From the NCBI GenBank assembly GCA_002430925.1, contig DJDD01000117.1, positions 1 to 16,942 of the forward strand: 16,942 bases of DNA, read 5' to 3'. This DNA is from Flavobacteriales bacterium UBA5933 (GTDB lineage Bacteria > Bacteroidota > Bacteroidia > Flavobacteriales > Weeksellaceae). Below, piece by piece: positions 14,607-16,942 of the stretch; position 1 is the stretch's first letter; each line of letters opens with the position of its first letter. A program made the translations under genes and the position numbers. The notes under the pieces are model-generated. The model had not been told where the DNA came from. It saw only the letters and a program-made list of their open reading frames with translations, and did no database searches.

Positions 14607-15794
14607 ATGGGAATATTAAAAGACGAATTTTTTAAATACCAAGCACAAACAACAAATTTTGCTTCTGGTTTTGAAGTTGATTACGCAAAGGGCTCTTATA
14701 TCTATGGTAAAGATGGAAGAGCCTATCTTGATTTTGTAGCAGGAGTTTCGGTAAATACTTTAGGACATAGTCATCCTCGTATTAATCAAGCTATAATTAA
14801 TCAAGTAAATAAATATATGCATGTTGCTGTCTATGGTGAGTATGCACAAGAAAAACCAGTTGAACTTTGTAAACGCTTGGTTGAACTAACACCAAATGGT
14901 TTAGAGCAAGTTTATTTAGTTAATTCAGGGACAGAAGCAATTGAAGCTTCTTTAAAACTAGCAAAAAGGTTTACTGGACGAAGACAATTAATATCTTTTC
15001 GAAATGCATATCATGGAAATACACACGGTTCTTTAAGTGTTTCAGGTGATGAAAGAAAAAAATCAGCTTTTAGACCTTTATTACCAGAAGTATATTTTAT
15101 AGATTTTAATAATGAAGACGATTTACAAAAAATAACAACAGAAACAGCCGGTGTTATTGTAGAAAGTATCCGTGGTGCTTCAGGTTTTCGTTTACCAGAG
15201 AATGATTTTTTTATAAAATTAAAAAAACGTTGCGAAGATGTAGGTGCTTTATTGATTATGGACGAAATTCAGCCTGGTTTTGGAAGAACAGGTAAATTAT
15301 TTGGATTTGAACATTTTGGAATAGTTCCTGATATTGTTGCAATGGGAAAAGGTATGGCAAGTGGTTTACCAGTAGGAGCTTTTATGACATCAAATGAAAT
15401 TATGGCTTCATTGAAACAAAATCCTCAGTTAGGACATATCACAACTTTTGGTGGTAATCCTGTTATTGCTGCTGCTTCATTAGAATTACTAAATGTAATT
15501 GAGGAAGAAAAGCTGATGGAAGATATTGATAGAAAAGAAGCTTTATTTAGAGAATATTTACAACATCCAAAAATAAAAAAGATTCATGGTAAAGGATTGA
15601 TGCTTGCTCCAGAGGTAAGAGATGTTGATTATGCTTTGCGAGTTGCATCTGAATGTATGAATAGAGGATTAATCATTTTTTGGTTAATGTATAGTATTGA
15701 AACTTTACGTATAACACCTCCAATTAATATTTCTGATGAAGATATAATAAAAGGATGTAATATATTAAAATCAGTTCTAGATGACTTAAATTAA
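14607..15794 (+). CDS. Class-III PLP-dependent aminotransferase (acetylornithine/ornithine aminotransferase-like)
   Basis: A 395-residue cytoplasmic enzyme that moves an amino group between an omega-amino donor and a 2-oxo acid, using pyridoxal phosphate. The internal-aldimine lysine is Lys248 in AMGKGMASGLPVGAF. Asp219 in LLIMDEIQPGFGRTG contacts the cofactor ring nitrogen. The phosphate-binding segment is NSGTEAIEASLKLA (106-119), followed by YHGNTHGSLSVSG. Thr279/Thr280 in HITTFGGNP supply phosphate contacts from the partner subunit. The length and order match the acetylornithine aminotransferase group, but arginine-synthesis genes are not nearby, so the exact substrate is uncertain. It is the last gene of the OstA-lipoprotein cluster, two bases after the lipoprotein stop. 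Confidence 0.88.
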   Translation: MGILKDEFFKYQAQTTNFASGFEVDYAKGSYIYGKDGRAYLDFVAGVSVNTLGHSHPRINQAIINQVNKYMHVAVYGEYAQEKPVELCKRLVELTPNGLEQVYLVNSGTEAIEASLKLAKRFTGRRQLISFRNAYHGNTHGSLSVSGDERKKSAFRPLLPEVYFIDFNNEDDLQKITTETAGVIVESIRGASGFRLPENDFFIKLKKRCEDVGALLIMDEIQPGFGRTGKLFGFEHFGIVPDIVAMGKGMASGLPVGAFMTSNEIMASLKQNPQLGHITTFGGNPVIAAASLELLNVIEEEKLMEDIDRKEALFREYLQHPKIKKIHGKGLMLAPEVRDVDYALRVASECMNRGLIIFWLMYSIETLRITPPINISDEDIIKGCNILKSVLDDLN

Positions 15795-15828
15795 ATATTT
15801 AACAAAATATATTTAAAAAATTAATTTT

Positions 15829-15868
15829 CAATCAGTTATATTTTGAATGTAACTGATTGTTTTATTTA
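15829..15868 (+). terminator. Intrinsic terminator after the aminotransferase gene
   Basis: CAATCAGTTA (15829-15838) pairs perfectly with TAACTGATTG (15850-15859), with an 11-base loop, followed by TTTTATTTAT. It ends the OstA-lipoprotein-aminotransferase cluster. Confidence 0.75.
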
Positions 15869-15874
15869 TATTTA
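15841..15874 (+). promoter_or_regulatory. Promoter of the antiporter gene, overlapping the preceding terminator
   Basis: A -33 element TTTTG (15841-15845) lies in the terminator loop and a -7 element TATATTTA (15867-15874) is 21 bases further on. The -7 box misses TAnnTTTG in its last base. It lies 19 bases before the ATG. Confidence 0.4.
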
Positions 15875-15893
15875 CAAATTAAAAACCTAAACA

Positions 15894-16942
15894 ATGAACT
15901 ACTTACCTTTTCTATTAGCAATAATATTTCTAATTGTATTATTAAATATTATTGCAAATAAATTAAAAATAGCATATCCTATTTTACTTGTTTTAGTAGG
16001 GTTAGCTATTAGTTTTATTCCAAATTTACCTGTTGTAAAAGTTGATCCAGATTGGATTTTCTTTATATTTTTACCTCCATTATTATTTGAAGCATCATGG
16101 AATGCTTCTTTAAAAGAAATGAAAAAATGGTGGAGAATGATTGGAAGTTTTGCATTTTTAGTTGTATTATTTTCTGCATTTTTGGTGGCAATTGCTTCTA
16201 ATTATATTATTCCAGGTTTTACAATTGCTTTAGGATTTGTTCTTGGAGGAATTGTCTCTCCTCCTGATGCAGTAAGTACTGCAGCAATAACAAAATTTGT
16301 AAAAATACCTAAATCGACCTCAGCTATTTTAGAAGGAGAAAGTTTATTAAATGATGCATCTTCTTTAATTATTTTACGATTTGCTTTAGTGGCTGTTGGA
16401 ACAGGGCAATTTATAATTTCTCATGCTATATCAGAATTTTTATGGATGATAATTGGGGGTGTTGCTGTAGGCTTAATAATAGCTTTTTTATTTATACAAT
16501 TTCATAAACGTTTTTCTGCAGATACATCTTCTGCTATTATATTAACTGTAATAGAGCCATATATTATGTATTTTATTGCAGAAAAAATGGAATGTTCTGG
16601 TGTTTTGGCTGTAGTTGCGGGAGGTTTATATATGTCTAAAATGAAAATGACATTTATGAACAGTTCAACTCGATTGAAAAGTATTAGTTTTTGGGAGGCT
16701 TTTTCTTTTTTATTAAACGGGATTGTATTTTTTATAATAGGCTTAGAGTTACCAGAAATTGTTACTGGTATTCATTCTAAAGGAATATCTATAACAACAG
16801 CAATATGGTATGGAATTATTGTAACAATTATTTTAATAGTTTCTAGAATAATAAGTTCATTTGCAGGTCTATTAGCAACTATTATTTTTAGACCAAGTAT
16901 TGCAAAACAATTAAATTTATCCATTAATAATTATAAAGGTCT
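15894..16942 (+). CDS. CPA1-family sodium(potassium)/proton antiporter (C-terminal end cut by window edge)
   Basis: An inner-membrane antiporter exchanging Na+ or K+ for protons, of the NhaP/NHE type. It is open from ATG 15894 to the window edge, 349 full codons plus two bases, with no stop. About ten hydrophobic helices are visible. Family motifs: PPDAVSTAA with Asp125 (122-130), then LEGESLLNDASS with the Asn153-Asp154 pair that binds cation and proton. The motif FFIFLPPLLFEASW (56-69) and a conserved Arg in IVSRII (near 318) also fit CPA1. The C-terminus, which could carry a cytoplasmic regulatory domain, lies outside the window, so total length and subclass are unknown. The hairpin terminator upstream and its own promoter indicate it is transcribed separately from the aminotransferase. 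Confidence 0.88.
   Translation, partial: MNYLPFLLAIIFLIVLLNIIANKLKIAYPILLVLVGLAISFIPNLPVVKVDPDWIFFIFLPPLLFEASWNASLKEMKKWWRMIGSFAFLVVLFSAFLVAIASNYIIPGFTIALGFVLGGIVSPPDAVSTAAITKFVKIPKSTSAILEGESLLNDASSLIILRFALVAVGTGQFIISHAISEFLWMIIGGVAVGLIIAFLFIQFHKRFSADTSSAIILTVIEPYIMYFIAEKMECSGVLAVVAGGLYMSKMKMTFMNSSTRLKSISFWEAFSFLLNGIVFFIIGLELPEIVTGIHSKGISITTAIWYGIIVTIILIVSRIISSFAGLLATIIFRPSIAKQLNLSINNYKG

Noticed and set aside
16184..16198. GGCAATTGCTTC, similar to the left end of repeat copy 2
   Set aside because: It lies inside the antiporter coding sequence (VAIAS), and none of the rest of the repeat follows.

Overview
The window is very AT-rich DNA from a member of the Bacteroidetes, most likely a flavobacterium. 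The reasons are: Bacteroidetes-type promoters (TAnnTTTG-like -7 boxes with an upstream TTTG-like -33 box), almost no Shine-Dalgarno sequences, signal peptides cleaved before Gln (A|Q), a secreted protein of the 'VGINT..PT.TLDVNG' type, and the OstA-like LPS-transport protein typical of the phylum. The genus cannot be fixed from the sequence alone.

Layout. (1) Positions 1-2338, minus strand: a UvrD/PcrA DNA helicase with its C-terminal Tudor-like domain; only the last few codons are cut off. (2) 2339-2711: a 373-bp gap holding copy 1 of a structured intergenic repeat. (3) 2712-4389: formate-tetrahydrofolate ligase (fhs), complete in content but split into two frames by a single extra base near 3936. 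(4) 4390-5017: a 24-bp hairpin, then a perfect 34-bp palindrome overlapping the promoter of a Fur-family regulator (4512-4964), then a bidirectional terminator. (5) 5018-9353: a sugar locus made of a LamB-type outer-membrane porin (minus) divergent from an MFS transporter plus GH37 trehalase pair (plus). Together these can carry trehalose across both membranes and hydrolyse it to glucose in the cytoplasm. A Fur-box-like inverted repeat sits at the predicted transcription start of the transporter. (6) 9354-9582: a 46-bp perfectly palindromic terminator and copy 2 of the structured repeat. (7) 9583-12079, minus: a small secreted protein of unknown function and a cytosolic three-domain aminopeptidase P. 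(8) 12359-15794, plus: a compact cluster of OstA-like protein, a small lipoprotein and a class-III aminotransferase. (9) 15894 to the end: a CPA1-type cation/proton antiporter, cut by the window edge.

Most of the window is chromosomal housekeeping sequence. No insertion sequence, phage, CRISPR array, tRNA or rRNA was seen. The signals most worth a second look are non-coding: two intergenic repeats whose inner arms differ in sequence but keep perfect pairing, the 34-bp palindrome before the Fur-family gene, and the operator-like repeat in front of the trehalose genes. The clean single-base break in fhs is the main coding oddity.
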